From: Ceratodon purpureus | Taxonomy: Eukaryota > Streptophyta > Bryopsida > Pseudoditrichales > Ditrichaceae | Direction: 5' to 3' | Assembly (NCBI GenBank): GCA_014871385.1 | Contig: CM026422.1 | Location: 12,376,831-12,440,830, forward strand | Length of the DNA: 64,000 bases | Shown here: in pieces, positions 1-11,997 of the stretch | How positions within the stretch are numbered: the stretch's first letter is position 1 | Layout of the letters: each line of letters starts with the position of its first letter | The notes under the pieces: generated by a model | The model's database searches: none | What the model was told of the DNA's origin: nothing | Seen by the model: only the letters and a program-made list of their open reading frames with translations | Program-made: the position numbers and the translations under genes

Positions 1-590
1 TTTGTACTTTCTTTTGATATACATGTAGGTATAAACAAGTTTACCTTAAAAATGGACATTGGAAGTTTACTAAAGGTATGTTCTTGTTATTTTGTGGTTC
101 AGGAATTATACATTTAAAGTTATCTTATTGATATTTTTAGTTTGGTGCGCCTAAACTATACTACTGATTTGGGCACACTAATAATGTAATATGATGTGAC
201 GAGGTTGAATTCAAGTGGAAAGTTCAAGTTGCAATGAGTTACACTAGTTATGTATTGTAGGCAACTAGCAACTTAGGTAAAAAATAATTAATTACAAGTC
301 TGCCTAAATTTCTAGAAATTCTTGCATTTGTTTTCCTAAAAACAATTAAATTAAATTATCGTACTGCCAAAAACTACATGAATTCAAGTGGTATGTGGCA
401 AAATCTAGCAAAATAGTACAAAACGTGTTTTACAATTACATGAATTCAAGTGGCATGTGGCAAAATCTAGTAGAACATTACCAAATATGTTCTACAGTGA
501 CTTTAACGCGTCATGAACTTGGCAGATGCTCCATAGATGACACAAACATAAACATGTTCTCCACAACTTGAATGCCTAACTCATAATTAG
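1..590. other. AT-rich intergenic DNA, no gene
   Basis: I see no coding signal on either strand. A short block starting with TGAATTCAAGTGG and running on through GCAAAATCTAG occurs twice, 62 bp apart (from about 379 and 441), so a small tandem duplication is present. Nothing else is recognisable. Confidence 0.6.
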
Positions 591-599
591 TCATAATAA

Positions 600-969
600 G
601 GCACCACTGGACTTGGCTTAATGGTTGGGGCTCATGGTCCTCAATGAGGAGGTCGTGGGTTCTACCCCCCACGCCGGCAGTGATGCTCACCAACATAGTC
701 CACCCAACTATGGTTAGAGGTCCTTGGACCTTGTTGTATGGGTACCTCAAAGCCCTTTGGGGGGATACCATGTCCGGTATTTTCAAGGCACTAGTAACTA
801 GCTAGAAACTAGCGTAGTTATAGTGTCCACCCTCAAAGGAGGGGAGTAGTATTGTTCCAATTCCCCTTGACCGGTGGGCCTCGGGTCATTAGCATTACGA
901 ACAGACACTTCATTCACGCCGGCCCCTTACAAAGGAACCGGAGTTTCTATCAATCTATCTATCTCTTAA
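600..969 (+). mobile_element. tRNA-derived SINE, apparently full length
   Basis: A pol III type internal promoter is visible: an A-box-like TGGCTTAATGG at about 614-624 and a B-box-like GGGTTCTACCCC at about 657-668, at tRNA-like spacing. The 3' end runs into a short (ATCT)n tail at about 951-965. The element is flanked by TCATAATAA at 591-599 and 970-978, a likely 9-bp target-site duplication. The 3' half (about 818-945) is homologous to the inverted copy at 8603-8764, which confirms that this is a dispersed family. SINEs move with enzymes supplied by LINEs; none is in this window. Confidence 0.75.
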
Positions 970-1129
970 TCATAATAAAAAACTGCCCAACTTTGAGACA
1001 TAATTTTTTGAATTACCTAACCATTTTTTTTCCATTTTAATTCATTATTAGGCAAAACAGTGCCCAAGCTGCCTTTTTGCCTACGGTATTATCATGAACA
1101 TTATTATAAACTACGGATGTCATAGAGAC

Positions 1130-1297
1130 TTATACATTGTGGATGCATGCCATGGAGACTTATGTTGGATGAATGCCATGGAGACTTATGTTGGATGCAT
1201 GCCATGGAGACTTATGTTGGATGAATGCCATGGAGACTTATATTGGATGAATGCCATGGAGACTTATGTTGGATGAATGCCATGGAGACTTCCATGG
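1130..1297 (+). repeat. 26-bp minisatellite, about six copies
   Basis: The motif CCATGGAGACTTATGTTGG plus GATGAATG or GATGCATG recurs with CCATGG at 1150, 1176, 1202, 1228, 1254 and 1280, an exact 26-bp period. Only about two units remain in the homologous arm near 31.84-31.89 kb, so copy number has changed since the duplication. A 60-codon open frame across it is a by-product of the repeat. Confidence 0.9.
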
Positions 1298-2326
1298 CCT
1301 TAACCCTGCAACGTGGAGGCGGCCATTTTGTGGCCGACGGACAGAACTGATTCTCTGCAGCAGATCATCAATCAACTGATTCTAGGGATGGACTTCATCT
1401 ATAAATTTTGTCATTGGGTTTATCAATGATTATAACAGAGCATGAAATTCATTTTGAGATCATTAAAGATATTTTCTAACATTACATGTGGTACAAAACT
1501 TAAAAGAATGGTAAAAAACAAATCACCACAAAGTGCATCTTCGTAACTTCTTCCTAATTTCATTAAGTCTCAATTTGAGGCAACTAAACGATTTCTTTCC
1601 AATTTAAGCTCAACTAATAAAACAAAGCTTACCAAGTCTAGTTTCTACTCCAAATTAAAATTTCAAATATTTCCTAATATCTACTGATTCAATGGCAATT
1701 TAAATTTACACGCCTATAGGGTCTTTTTCTCAATTTCCAATCGTAGCATGACACGGAACCATGGATTACACCATGCTCTCCTTCACTAAAATGTCCCCTT
1801 ATTCCAAAAATTTCTTTGGAAATTCACCAAAACTTCAAATCTTCCGCAAAAAATCTGAAATTGTTTGAGCATATGAAATGCATGTAATCACATCTATGAA
1901 GAATTAAATAGAATAACTTTTTCTCAGTTAAACTGGCAAAATGGAAGATTCACAGTAAGAATTTTTGAGGTTCAGACCACGGTCATGGGCTCCGACCTTT
2001 TAGGGTTAACCCCTAAAGTGGAAAGGCCCCAAAACTGCTAGAAGCCCTCAAAATCACCCTTTTTCAATACAAGATGAATTTTTTAAACTTTTAACGTAAA
2101 ATCAAGAATTTAACAGTAAGATCTTGTACCTAACTTGTCCATGTATGTGTGTACCGAATCTTAGCTTCACATTCCTTACCGATTGTGAGATCATAACATT
2201 CAAACTTGAAAAAGAAGTTTTTTTCGCTTGTTGCAAAATGGGTGTGAAGTTTTTTGTGAGCCCAAAAAACCAACTTCAAGAGTAAATTTGAGTTGTGCTT
2301 ATTCACATTCTTGTTCCTAGGTGAGT
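1130..2326 (+). repeat. Left arm of a large inverted duplication (partner 30793-31892)
   Basis: This segment is nearly identical to the reverse complement of 30793-31892, including unique DNA outside any transposon. The match starts at TTATACATTGTGG (1130) and stops inside the TTAA-flanked element at CTAGGTGAGT (2326). The two arms differ in length by about 100 bp, because this arm carries about four more copies of the 26-bp minisatellite at its outer end. There is no gene in it. The arms are 28.5 kb apart. Confidence 0.9.
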
Positions 2327-2850
2327 TAGGAACATGTCCATGCAATTTTTACCCACATGAACCTATGAAACCTAAAGAAATGCTTGATTATTCACATGGA
2401 GGTGTGCTGAAATTCAAATACAAAGGCCCCTATTTTATAATAAAAATGGCATGTGAAAAATAATTGGATTAAAGATCCGAACGGTGAGATCATGCCTTAA
2501 ATCTTCATTTGCATTTACAAGAAACAAAACTTGAAAAAAGTAAAATCTCAATTTTTGGTGAATTTTTGAAGTTTCTGCGATCTAATTGATTTTGGGCAGA
2601 TTTTGAGAATAATTGAGCATATACCACAGTTTGGGCAGGTTTGGGCAGATTTCAAATAGTGTTTTCAAACTTTGACCGTGAATATCTTGTAAAGTATGAG
2701 AAATCTTGAAGCATGAAATGACTTTTTGGAAAGGTATTGAGAAACTCTACAACTTGCAAAAGGTTTGAACTTTCTGCGAGCTAAATATAGTAAATGAGAG
2801 GCTGACGAGACCCCAAACGACCCCATTCGAGCTCATTTCCACTTTAGGGG
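2010..2850. mobile_element. TTAA-flanked miniature DNA transposon, family A, copy 1
   Basis: The ends are a perfect 15-bp inverted repeat, CCCCTAAAGTGGAAA, and each end abuts TTAA (2006-2009 and 2851-2854). The 841-bp body has no transposase frame, so the element is non-autonomous. It shares its body with copies at 9014-9904 and 11998-12843, a decayed copy at 6115-6775 and a truncated copy at 30793-31116. The TTAA duplication plus a C-run at the terminus is the arrangement known for piggyBac elements. Assignment to that superfamily is inference. Confidence 0.8.
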
Positions 2851-2863
2851 TTAATAGTCTCTT

Positions 2864-3282
2864 TACATGGGGAGTCAAGGCAAACAAAACAAATCTCCAA
2901 GCCAATTTCTTCACATTTTGAGTCCATTTGCCTCAATGGGTTGCTTGGAGATCACATTATAAAAACAATAAAGTAGGGGCCAATTCCCCCATGTGTAAAG
3001 CTCTTGAATTCGTTTTGAAGAAGGAAAACAAGGCCATGGGGCTAACTCACAAGGTCATGGGTCTAAATCGTATATTTAGCTACATAAGATGCTTTTGATT
3101 TGTTCTCACTAAAATATTTAAGTGAAATAATAAATTTTTTAATAAAATCAAGAAACGGCCCCAAGGCCATGAATTGGCCTTTCATTCTTGTAGCTCCTAA
3201 TTTTTGGAGCGCGGGCCGTGTCATAACTTGTCCCCACCCATGAAAATATGATCTCAAAAAGTTGGCCTTGACTCCCCATGTA
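2864..3282. repeat. Sequence bounded by 18-bp perfect inverted repeats
   Basis: TACATGGGGAGTCAAGGC at 2864-2881 is exactly complementary to 3265-3282. The 419-bp interval could be a small foldback element. It holds no coding frame I believe; open frames here are interrupted and match nothing I know. No convincing target-site duplication is visible outside the repeats. Similar 'GGCCCC...TTGTGTAAAG' wording recurs to about 3.4 kb and at 20.8-20.95 kb, which suggests an old dispersed repeat. Confidence 0.5.
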
Positions 3283-3290
3283 AGGCCCCT

Positions 3291-4257
3291 CATGCCAATT
3301 TCAATAAATGGACCAATCACATGAGAAGATTTTGCCATAAATTGGCCCCATTAATGGTTTGGCCCCTTGTGTAAAGCGGCCCTTATATGCTAAAGCCATC
3401 CCCAACAAACTATATTTTTTTCTACAAAACTAGAATGTACATGTGTCCCCCATACAAATCCCCTTTAACCCCAAAGTGTCACAGAGGACAAAAAGTGTCC
3501 ATTTCGATTTTTGGCTACAAATTTGAATGGGTTCTGAGGGTTAATGCAAAAACTTGCAAAGGAGAAATTGTGGGGAATGACGAATCTTTCCAGCAAGACC
3601 AAAACCATTGTCATAAGAGAATGTATTAATTTTATATTCAATTTTGAGTGCAATTCGCCTTTGGCAAATAGCCCAAAACACCAGCAAAACCATGCAAGCC
3701 ACAAAGCTTTGTAGATTACCATCGCTGCGGTGAAATGGGCCACAAATTTCCCAATGTGTAGAAGACCATGCTCACTGCAATGAACCAAATGGATTACCTT
3801 GAACGATGTATTTCTATTTACTACCATTTATTTCTACAATAACCCCCTAATCGAACGTGCTCGACATACCTCTATTCAGGCCCCTCTGTACAACAACCCA
3901 TTGCATGTTTTATATGATGAGGTGATTCTCCATCTTGTATGTTCCTTTCATGTAGACAACATCGGGAGCTGAATCCGCACTCTAAGCTTCTGAAAGTGGC
4001 TTGGAGCATTTCAAAGCCCCATTTTCACATCCTCTAGCACATTACATGCACCTTGAACATGGTATAGAGGAAAACCGCCCATGGCCTTTGAAAACCGCAC
4101 TTGCTCCCTCCCTCATGAGTATATGTGAAACTAGAGGTTTCAAAAAATTATTGGCAAAAATTGCACTTTTTATCAATGCAACCGAGAATAAATACAATAC
4201 TTCCAATCTTACATACATCTCATAGTTTAAAACATTTTTAGATTAGAAAATTTTAAT
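3291..4257. other. Gene-free DNA
   Basis: Short open frames occur on both strands but have no recognisable domain, codon bias or splice context. I see nothing further to annotate. Confidence 0.5.
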
Positions 4258-4460
4258 AAAATATTCAATAATATATAATTTTATATATACAAAAATATGT
4301 ATATATATATGTGTACTATACACAATGGAATATCAACACCTAATAGAACTAGAATAAAATCATTTAATATATAAATTTATATATATATATACATATATAT
4401 ATACATATATATACATATTTATACATATATATACATATTTATACATATATATACTATTGC
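4258..4460. repeat. TA-rich microsatellite
   Basis: Runs of TATATATACATATATA dominate the stretch, most densely at 4375-4455. Simple-sequence DNA of this kind is length-variable and prone to assembly error. Confidence 0.85.
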
Positions 4461-6114
4461 TAAAACTTGTATACTATTTTAGAGCTTCTCAAAGTCATTG
4501 TCTTCAGTCGCATGTGCATTGTGTCAACTTGTTCATCGTTTGTTGTTTGGGATTGATTTGCCTTGATTGTGCTCCAACAAATGAAATGTCATTGCTTTTG
4601 GAATGAATATCTCCATCTGCACAATGGTTTTTTCAACCATACGAGTCTTCATTTTTGGAGATGGAACCCATGAGGTGATTGTTTTATCTTAGTCCACCCA
4701 ATTTGACGGCTCATAAGAGAAAATTCTTATTCGTTTTAGGCAGTTTCTATATTTGTGACTCCACATGCCTTGGTCATCTTCAGAAATCGAGAGGGTCCTT
4801 ATTCCTGAAAAATCAAAATAGCAGGCAACCTTACTTAAAGTTGGACTACCATATTACTTGTGTAACCTTCAATCGATTTAAAGTGCCTAAATTGATTATA
4901 CCAGAGGGATCTTAAATCTATAATTTTTCATTTTAAGAAAGATAATAGACAACCATACAAATTTGTATTATGTTTTTTAATATTCCATAAAAGTAAAAGA
5001 ACACAATAATATGAACAACAAAAATGATTTGTACTAGCAATAGAGGTTTTTTTTAAGAGATTTACCTTTCTAGTCAAGAACAACTATTATATAGTATAGG
5101 TTGTAATAAGTTTGTATTGTTTTTCATTGACCAATGTGTTGTACAACATATGTGGTACCTCCAAATACTCCCCTTCAATGTCACGCCTTAAAATTCACAA
5201 ACATTGGTATTACTCCTACAAAAAAAACATTGATAAAAAATTAATGAAACACTTTAAAATATATGTTCAACTTTATAGTTGAGGATATATATTTTATAAA
5301 ACTTACAAGCATATTATTTATTTATGATTCTATGAGTTTACAACATATTAATGTAATGTTTTATCAAACCTATCTTTTCATAATTATAATGAATTCCAAA
5401 TATTTGAGATCACTAGAAGTTACATGAATGCCCTCAACTTAAAACTCTATACTCCTAGATTCTAATTAGAAATTTTTTGGTCAAAATAGATTTCCAAATG
5501 CTTACAATGGTACATTGTATTACCCAATGATTGCAAAATTAATTTTAAAGGAGTACTTCACATTGTGCAATTATAGTAAAAATAAATAATCTCAAGTATA
5601 TATGTTGTTATATTATAAGAATATAAGAATGCCAATTCATTTATACACTATGTAACTTTTTATGGTTGAATCTTTTAGACTGTAATAATCTTGAATTTTT
5701 CCTAGTTCAAAAACCCATAATTGCAATTTTCTACCATTTAACTATAATTTCATGAAATAACTACTATCATAAGTACCATGTCAAATTTCAATAAGTGGAT
5801 GTCCATTATTTTTGAGATCATAACATTGAAAGTTGAAGCAATTTTTTTTTTCCAGCATCGTTAGAGTTTAGACGTTTTCTACTTTGTGCAAGGAGTGAGT
5901 TGATAATTGTTACCCCAAATATTTGTCTCGTTTCTTTTTATACATAGATAAACTAGGTTTAGTATGCCACTACAAAAAAAATTAGAGACTTATCACACTT
6001 TTGCAATCTTTGTGCAATGTAATTTAGAAGAAAATATGAAAACAATTATCTCGTAAAACATGCATCACGTATGTGAGTGGAGCATGGATTTAATTCAAGG
6101 CACTATTTGCATGA
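4461..6114. other. AT-rich DNA without a gene
   Basis: No frame longer than about 80 codons is open and none resembles a known family. No repeat boundary is clear. A poly-T stretch near 5846 and A/T runs are the only features. Confidence 0.5.
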
Positions 6115-6775
6115 TTTACCCTTTTAATGCAAAATGAGAATTTTCAACTTTTGACTTATTTTCAAGTATGTAACCGTAAGATCTACTACCTTACTTGTAC
6201 AATGGGTTTGAAGTGTTTTGTGAGTTGAAAAAACCACTTTTAAGAGTGAATTTGAACTAAGGCTCTTCAATATCTTGTTTCTAAATGAGTTGGGATCACA
6301 TCTATATAATTCTTACCCTTATAGGGCCTATAAAACCTATAGAAATGCTTGATTTTTCACATGAGGGTGTGCCGAAACTCAAACACAAAGGAAATGCCGA
6401 TCTTTGACAATAAAAAAGGCATGTCAAGAATAATTGGAGTGAAAATCCAAATAGTGAAATCATGCCATGTAACCTAATTTACATGTACAAAAAACAAAAT
6501 TGAAAAGAAATCAACCCTTAATTTTTAATAAAATTTTAATATTGCTTGGAATTTAATTGACTTTGGGCAAATTTTGAAGATAAATGGGCATATAACGTAT
6601 TTTTGGGCAGATTTCAACATGCCCTAGTAGTGTATTCAAACTCTGGCTTCCTAAAGTATGAGAAATTTTGGAGTACACATGGTCGGAAAGATATGGAAAA
6701 ACTCTACGACCTACGAAAGGTTTCAACTTCGTGCAATCTAAATTTATTAAATCAGAGCTGAGCGAACTCAAAAAA
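6115..6775. mobile_element. Decayed copy of TTAA-element family A
   Basis: Order and wording follow family A: the 'cttttgac...ttttcaagtatgtaaccgtaagatct' block near 6147, 'gaaatgcttgatttttcac' near 6342, 'gggcagatttcaa' near 6605 and 'tcagagctgagcgaac' near 6755. Identity is clearly lower than between the copies at 2.0 and 9.0 kb. Neither terminal CCCCTAAA repeat nor flanking TTAA can be found, so this is an old relic. Confidence 0.65.
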
Positions 6776-7438
6776 AAGATATTTTTTGTGAAAACGGAAA
6801 TCAAAAAGGGTTTTGTGATTATGGCGATTTTGGTGACCGGGGTTTCACGATTAGGGTTTCGCGATGGAGACTGTGAGCTTGTTGAACGACAAGTTCAGCT
6901 TCGTGAGGTTGTGCAGATTACCAATATTACCTGTAATAATCCCCTCCACCTCATTCTGCGAAAGAATATCGCAACAGTCGCAACTCGCAACGATTTAAGG
7001 AGGCTCCTACCGAGGTTATGATTGAGCATATCCAAGACGAACGTGAAGCGGTGCTTGTTTCTAGTGCTCCCTGCCAGGACTTCGTACGCTATCGCTGCGG
7101 TGGAAAGTGTCACCTTCAACTTTGCCCTCTTGCCTGGAACGATAGTTTCCCCTTTTTGCCCGTTTCACCCCTCCGTTTCTTCTTTTGGCACGGCGGTTTC
7201 GTCTTTCTAACGCAGACGCATTCAGATCGATTTCAAAGTATTTTGACTTGCAGCGTAAAAGCTTTACATGGTCGCAGTCTGACCACTCAATCTTGTTACC
7301 TTGAACCGGTCGAATGAGAAAGACTCGTTTCCGAACTACCATTGAACGCATGTCCAATTTATATGATGTAATATTATAACTTTTGTCGTTAATGTGGCGA
7401 CTGAAGAGGTTTTAGTTTTTGTCAGTGCTCTTGGTGGC
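6776..7438. other. Higher-GC stretch, no gene recognised
   Basis: Base composition shifts towards genic GC from about 6830 and several overlapping frames of 60-100 codons are open, but they conflict on both strands and show no known motif. It may be the flank of the receptor fragment that follows. Confidence 0.4.
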
Positions 7439-7780
7439 TTAAGGTACTGAGAAGATTACGCTACGGAGCAAGTCGAGTATACATAACCAGTTTGCGTTAA
7501 GCACCGCCCTAAGCACTCCTACAGCCGTGCAGTTGCGGAGGCTTACCGAAATGCTGCCAGTGAAAGCGTCGTGGGACAGATTCAAGCCGATGAGCTCCTG
7601 GAGGTTGCCGATTGCGAGAGTGATCAAGCCGGAGAATTGGACATGTCAAGGTGCGTTCGGAGCCTCACCAAGTAGTCGACCGTAGAATCAATAGACCTCG
7701 TGAGGTTGTTCGCTGAAATGGTGAAGAACTCGAGAGACGTGCAGTTGAGAAGCAAGATCGGAACCTCGAAGTTAGGGTTT
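7439..7780 (-). pseudogene. LRR receptor-like protein fragment
   Basis: Read on the minus strand, the piece encodes leucine-rich repeats of the plant extracellular type. About 7620-7780 gives LLNCTSLEFFTISANNLT, and 7439-7627 gives IGNLQELIGLNLSHDAFTGS followed by SLRNCTA. These match the LxxLxxLxLSxNxFTGxIP consensus seen in LRR receptor kinases. The two parts are in different frames, and the LDMSNSPA stretch runs into a stop at about 7650, so the fragment is broken. There is no signal peptide, transmembrane segment or kinase domain nearby. It is a relic of a receptor-like gene whose subfamily I cannot tell. Confidence 0.7.
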
Positions 7781-8589
7781 TGCGATGATGCTTCTGTCTC
7801 ACTCTCAGCTGATCTCAGAGTCTCGAAAACCTAGATAGCAAGCAGCATTGCAACACTTCAGATTATATGCGAATACTGAAACACAATATCAAAAAATACG
7901 AACACCATAAGCATCGTTTTGGTGGTGATGTAAATTCGTGATGGGAATACAAAGCGACGTGCACTTCGGCAAATCTCAGCGGCTAACAAAGGGAGGCGTC
8001 ATCGGAGGCCTCCAGCGTGTCTACTCAGAGTCGCTGCTGCCGATGTTGAGGTACTATACAGACTCCTCCTGATGCTATATCTCATGTTTCCAGGAAGGTA
8101 CTAGTGTTGTTCGAACTTCCGAACGATTGTTAATGCTCGGAGTGCAGTTACCGAATCACATCAAAAAAAGGCCTCCATTAGGCGCAGCAAAGACACTTAT
8201 AATCAATACTGCAGAAGAGGGCGGAGGTCTGCGGCCGCAGACATGTGCCTCGAGGGGAGGTGCAGAGGTTTGCGCCCGCAGACCTCTCCCTGATGGGAAC
8301 AAGGGAACTCTCCCGCTTCCCTCACTCCTGGCAGAACGTCGAAACGTGAACAATACAATATTGTTGAAAGATTTCTGTTTATGGCGTCTAGAGCCTGGAC
8401 GAATAAGGGAGAAGTACTATTTGCGGTTCGAGACAATTCGAGCTAAGGATCTTTCATGTACAGGACCTTCCTTCACATTGCAGTGGGTTGCAGTAGGAAT
8501 GCTACAATTTTTGCTGCCAATTTTCCTGTACTCAAGGTCGGTTGAAATTGTTTACTCTGACGATTATGTTGGAGGAGATTAGCTTTCTA
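7781..8589. other. No gene established; GC-rich palindromic stretch
   Basis: A possible exon starts with ATG near 7939 and reads MGIQSDVHFGKSQRLTKGG followed by a short helical-looking tail, with a GT just after ATGTTGAG near 8050. I do not recognise the protein and no matching second exon is seen. From 8220 to 8300 the text is GC-rich with the palindrome CTGCGGCCGCAG and a second near-copy. A 151-codon frame at 8127-8582 is low-complexity and has no family resemblance. Confidence 0.35.
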
Positions 8590-8602
8590 CAATGACAGTC
8601 GA

Positions 8603-8764
8603 AAAAAAAAATAAATAAAAAAAAAATAAAAATAAAAACTCCAGTCCCTAAGAAGGGGCCAGCGTGAATAAAGTGTCTATTCGTAGTGCCAGTGACCCTA
8701 TGCCCACAGGACAAATGGTTTCTGGGACACTACTACTCTCCCCTTTCGAGGATGGACACTATAC
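8603..8764 (-). mobile_element. 5'-truncated SINE copy with 13-bp target duplication
   Basis: The reverse complement matches the 3' half of the SINE at 600-969. Its 3' end on the minus strand is a long T-rich tail (8603-8638 on the plus strand is A-rich). It is flanked by CAATGACAGTCGA at 8590-8602 and again at 8765-8777, a perfect target-site duplication, so the insertion is fairly recent. The internal promoter is missing, so the copy is dead on arrival. Confidence 0.85.
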
Positions 8765-9013
8765 CAATGACAGTCGACTGCTTGGTGGACACACAAGTCC
8801 TGCAACCCATGCTCCCGGCTTGTAAAGGTCACCAATTATTTTGCCATTGCTTCCTCATTTGAACAGCATCACTCATGTGTAACTTAATTCTTTGCAAACG
8901 ATGCTCGAGGATTGTGGGTGCAGATGATGAATTTCACTGGCGTCGTTAGAGTAAGTGCTTCAATCAAGGGTGTTTAATTACATCTATACCGTGGATGCAT
9001 TTTACCATGTTAA

Positions 9014-9904
9014 CCCCTAAAGTGGAACGGCCCCAAAACTGGCAGAAGCCTTCAAAATTACCCTTTTTCATTAGAAGATGAAAACTTTTAGCTTTTGACG
9101 TAAAATCGAGTATTTAACCGTAAGATCTTGTACCTAACTTGTCCATGTATGTGTGTACCGAATCTTAGCTTCAAATTCCTTACCGATTGTGAGATCATAA
9201 CATTCAAACTTAGAAAAAAAGTTTTTTTCGCTTGTTGCAAAATGGGTGTGATGTTTTTGTGAGCCCAAAAAACCAACTTTAGGAGTAAATTTGAATTGTA
9301 TCTCTTCACATTCCTGTTCCTAGGTGAGTTAGGAACATGTCTATGCAATTTTTATCAACATGCAACCTATGAAACCTAAGGAAATGCTTGATTATTCACA
9401 TGGAGGTGTGCTGAAATTCAAATACAAAGGCCCCTATTTTACAATAAAAATGGCATGTGAAGAATAATTGGATTAAAGATCCAAACGGTGAGATCATGCC
9501 TTGAATCTTCATTTGCATGTAAAAGAAACAAAACTTGAAAAAAAGTAAAATCTCATTTTTTGGTGAATTTTTGAAGTTTCTGCGATCTAATTGATTTTGG
9601 GCAGATTTTGAGAATAAATGAGCATATACCGCAGTTTGGGCAATTTTGGGCAGATTTTGAGAATAAATGAGCACATACCGCAGTTTGGGCAATTTTGGGC
9701 AGATTTCAAATAGTGTTTTCAAACTTTGACCGCAAATATCTCCTAAAGTATGAGGAATCTTGAAGCATGAAATGACTTTTCGGAAAGGTGTGGAGAAACT
9801 CTACAACATGCAAAAGGTTTGAACTGTATGCAAGCTAAATATAGTAAATGAGAGGCTGACCAGACCCCAAACGACCCGATTCGGGCTCTTTTCCAATTTA
9901 GGGG
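9014..9904. mobile_element. TTAA-flanked miniature transposon, family A, copy 2
   Basis: Flanking TTAA lies at 9010-9013 and 9905-9908. The terminal inverted repeats are CCCCTAAAGTGGAA and CCCCTAAATTGGAA (one mismatch). The body aligns with 2010-2850 throughout. It is 50 bp longer because a ~54-bp block containing 'gggcagattttgagaataaatgagca' is tandemly duplicated at about 9598-9705. No transposase is encoded. Confidence 0.8.
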
Positions 9905-10090
9905 TTAATATTTTTGACTATTGAATGCATTTAATTGTTTGCAACCGTATCCTTTTCGCAACCTTGTTCGCTGTACTTATGGCCTGCTGGATTTGATTGT
10001 TTAGACCAGCTTTTGAGGAGGACAACCATAATGACAAAAATGCAATTAGTTTTTTTGCCGTCTTCGATGCAATTTAGCTTCTTACCTTAA

Positions 10091-10874
10091 CCCTTTAACG
10101 CCGATGAGTGTGTCCGACGGAAACTTGTTTTCTTATGATTTTTGCGTTTGATGAAATTTTGATGAAATTTGAATACTTTATTTAAGTACCCAACTTTACA
10201 AAATTAAACTCAAATCATGACTTCAACTGTTGCAAGAAGTTGCACAAACATCCAACGATTGATTGAAATAATTATAATGCTCAAAGCAGCTGTATACTAG
10301 TAGTGAAATTTGTGAACCTTGGAGGATGTACTACCTTAATCATCAATAAATTCTTGCAAAAATTATTTTACTCTAAATGGACTTGGCTCACTTGTGCACT
10401 ATGTCAATAGTTTTGCATTGACATATCATATGTGAAAAAAAGCTCCATACGTGATTGTTTTACATAAGTATGCTTGAAATTGTACAAAAAATGTTCCAAA
10501 ATTATATGGATCAAACGAGAAGTTTTGAAGATAAGAAGAGAGATCAATACTCACCAAAAAATGAAGAATGTATTGAAAAGAGATTATGATTAAAATTTTA
10601 AAATAAGATCAATGTCCATATGTTGTGAAATATAATATAATATATTTTATCGTATTCATTATATTTTGGGGTATTTGATGTATTTTGAGTTGTATTCGTA
10701 AGTGTTACAAGAGTTATACAACTCCAAATTATGATCAGATGATTGGAAACTGTTCATATAAGATTTAGGTGTATTTGTTCAAACAACCTCAAAGGTCAAT
10801 TTGCAATGAATTTGATGTAAATTGAGGTGAAGGACGTGAAACGACCCACTCTAGGCCTCCTCGGCGTTAAAAGG
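10091..10874. mobile_element. TTAA-flanked miniature transposon, family B
   Basis: TTAA stands at 10087-10090 and 10875-10878. The termini are CCCTTTAACGCCGATGA and, on the other strand, CCTTTTAACGCCGAGGA, about 15 of 17 matching. The 784-bp body is unlike family A and has no coding frame. A related left end, TTAACCCTTTAACGC, occurs at 45003 and in each of the later 5.98-kb units, so the family is dispersed. Confidence 0.75.
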
Positions 10875-10878
10875 TTAA

Positions 10879-11993
10879 CTCCTAAATGTTCCGAATGTAA
10901 GAAAACGATATTTTGGATGGCAAGCACAAACTTTAAATAGCCATAACTAATTCATCCAAAGTTTGTTTTGGATAAAATTACTTGAATCTCAAATCAAGTC
11001 TACTTTGTGTGGTAAATATTGCAACCCATACAATGAATTATGAATCAATGGCATTCATTTTAGTTCAGGCAACTCTTGTTTTTGAGTTTTCAAGCATGGG
11101 GCATGTTTTACCATTGCTAGCCAATTATGTGAAATCCAATCTTGTTTTTCATGAAGATGAAATCCAACAACCTTGTAGTTACAAGATTTTTAATTTTAAT
11201 GATTTTGGTATTGGATTTGCATTTGGAGTTGTTCCTATGCCGAAAAAGTTGAAAGAATTCTTTGTTTTTGAGGAGTTATTTCTCCTTCATCCACTTTGGA
11301 TTTCTACTTTGTTTGTTGGCTTGAATTCCAACCTTGGATCTAATTTATAATGTGGTACTAACCTTAGCTTCATCCAAAATGTGAGGAATACATAATATGC
11401 ATTTTGGTGCAAGGGGTCTAGTTTTAGTCTCTTTTTCCTTTGTAAATTTTTAGGCGGTTTTCACCATTGCAAAGCCATTATTTTATGCAAATAAAATTTT
11501 CACATGTTTTTTATTTTGATGTTTGTTTTCTTGTTGAAGGATGTAATCGAGATGAAGGTGCACACCTTTCTTTTTCATTGCAATAAGTCTATTGGTAGCA
11601 TTTTCACTTCAAAGTGAAAAAGATAAAATTTTGTGATTTGTAATAGTACTAATACGTTACGATCTTCCAATCTATGAGGCCTCTTGACTCAAAATTTGGC
11701 CCTCATAACCTAAAATAAGTATATTACAAGATTGTACAGTTGAGATTTGAGTAAATTACCTTCATTTCCATATGTGACACTTTCTTTGAAAATGTGTTTT
11801 TTCGGTTAAAATAGATTGGGATGTTTGGGGATTAATCACTCTATGGTTCTTATTATGCATAGACATGCAACTATATTTGACTATTGAACAATAGTTTATT
11901 GTCTACAAATAGCCATATATGGAAAGAAGTAGGATATTTCAGATTATCTATGCATATGATTTAGATTAAAGGATATTGTTCATACTATAGAAT
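10879..11993. other. No convincing gene
   Basis: A 122-codon plus-strand frame (10982-11350) is open, but its product is aromatic-rich and low in charge, as expected from AT-rich random sequence, and I recognise no family. No splice pattern or repeat boundary is evident. Confidence 0.45.
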
Positions 11994-11997
11994 TTAA

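Noticed and set aside
1094-1276. 60-codon frame with MPWRLM/METYVG repeats
   Set aside because: It is a translation of the 26-bp minisatellite and differs in copy number in the duplicated arm.
2130-2345. A conserved short protein found at 2.1, 9.1 and 30.7 kb
   Set aside because: The similarity is explained by TTAA-element family A. The copy at 9.1 kb is frameshifted relative to the others, so no reading frame is conserved.
10982-11350. 122-codon frame in AT-rich DNA
   Set aside because: It has no recognisable domain, repeat copy or splice context, and its composition is that expected by chance.
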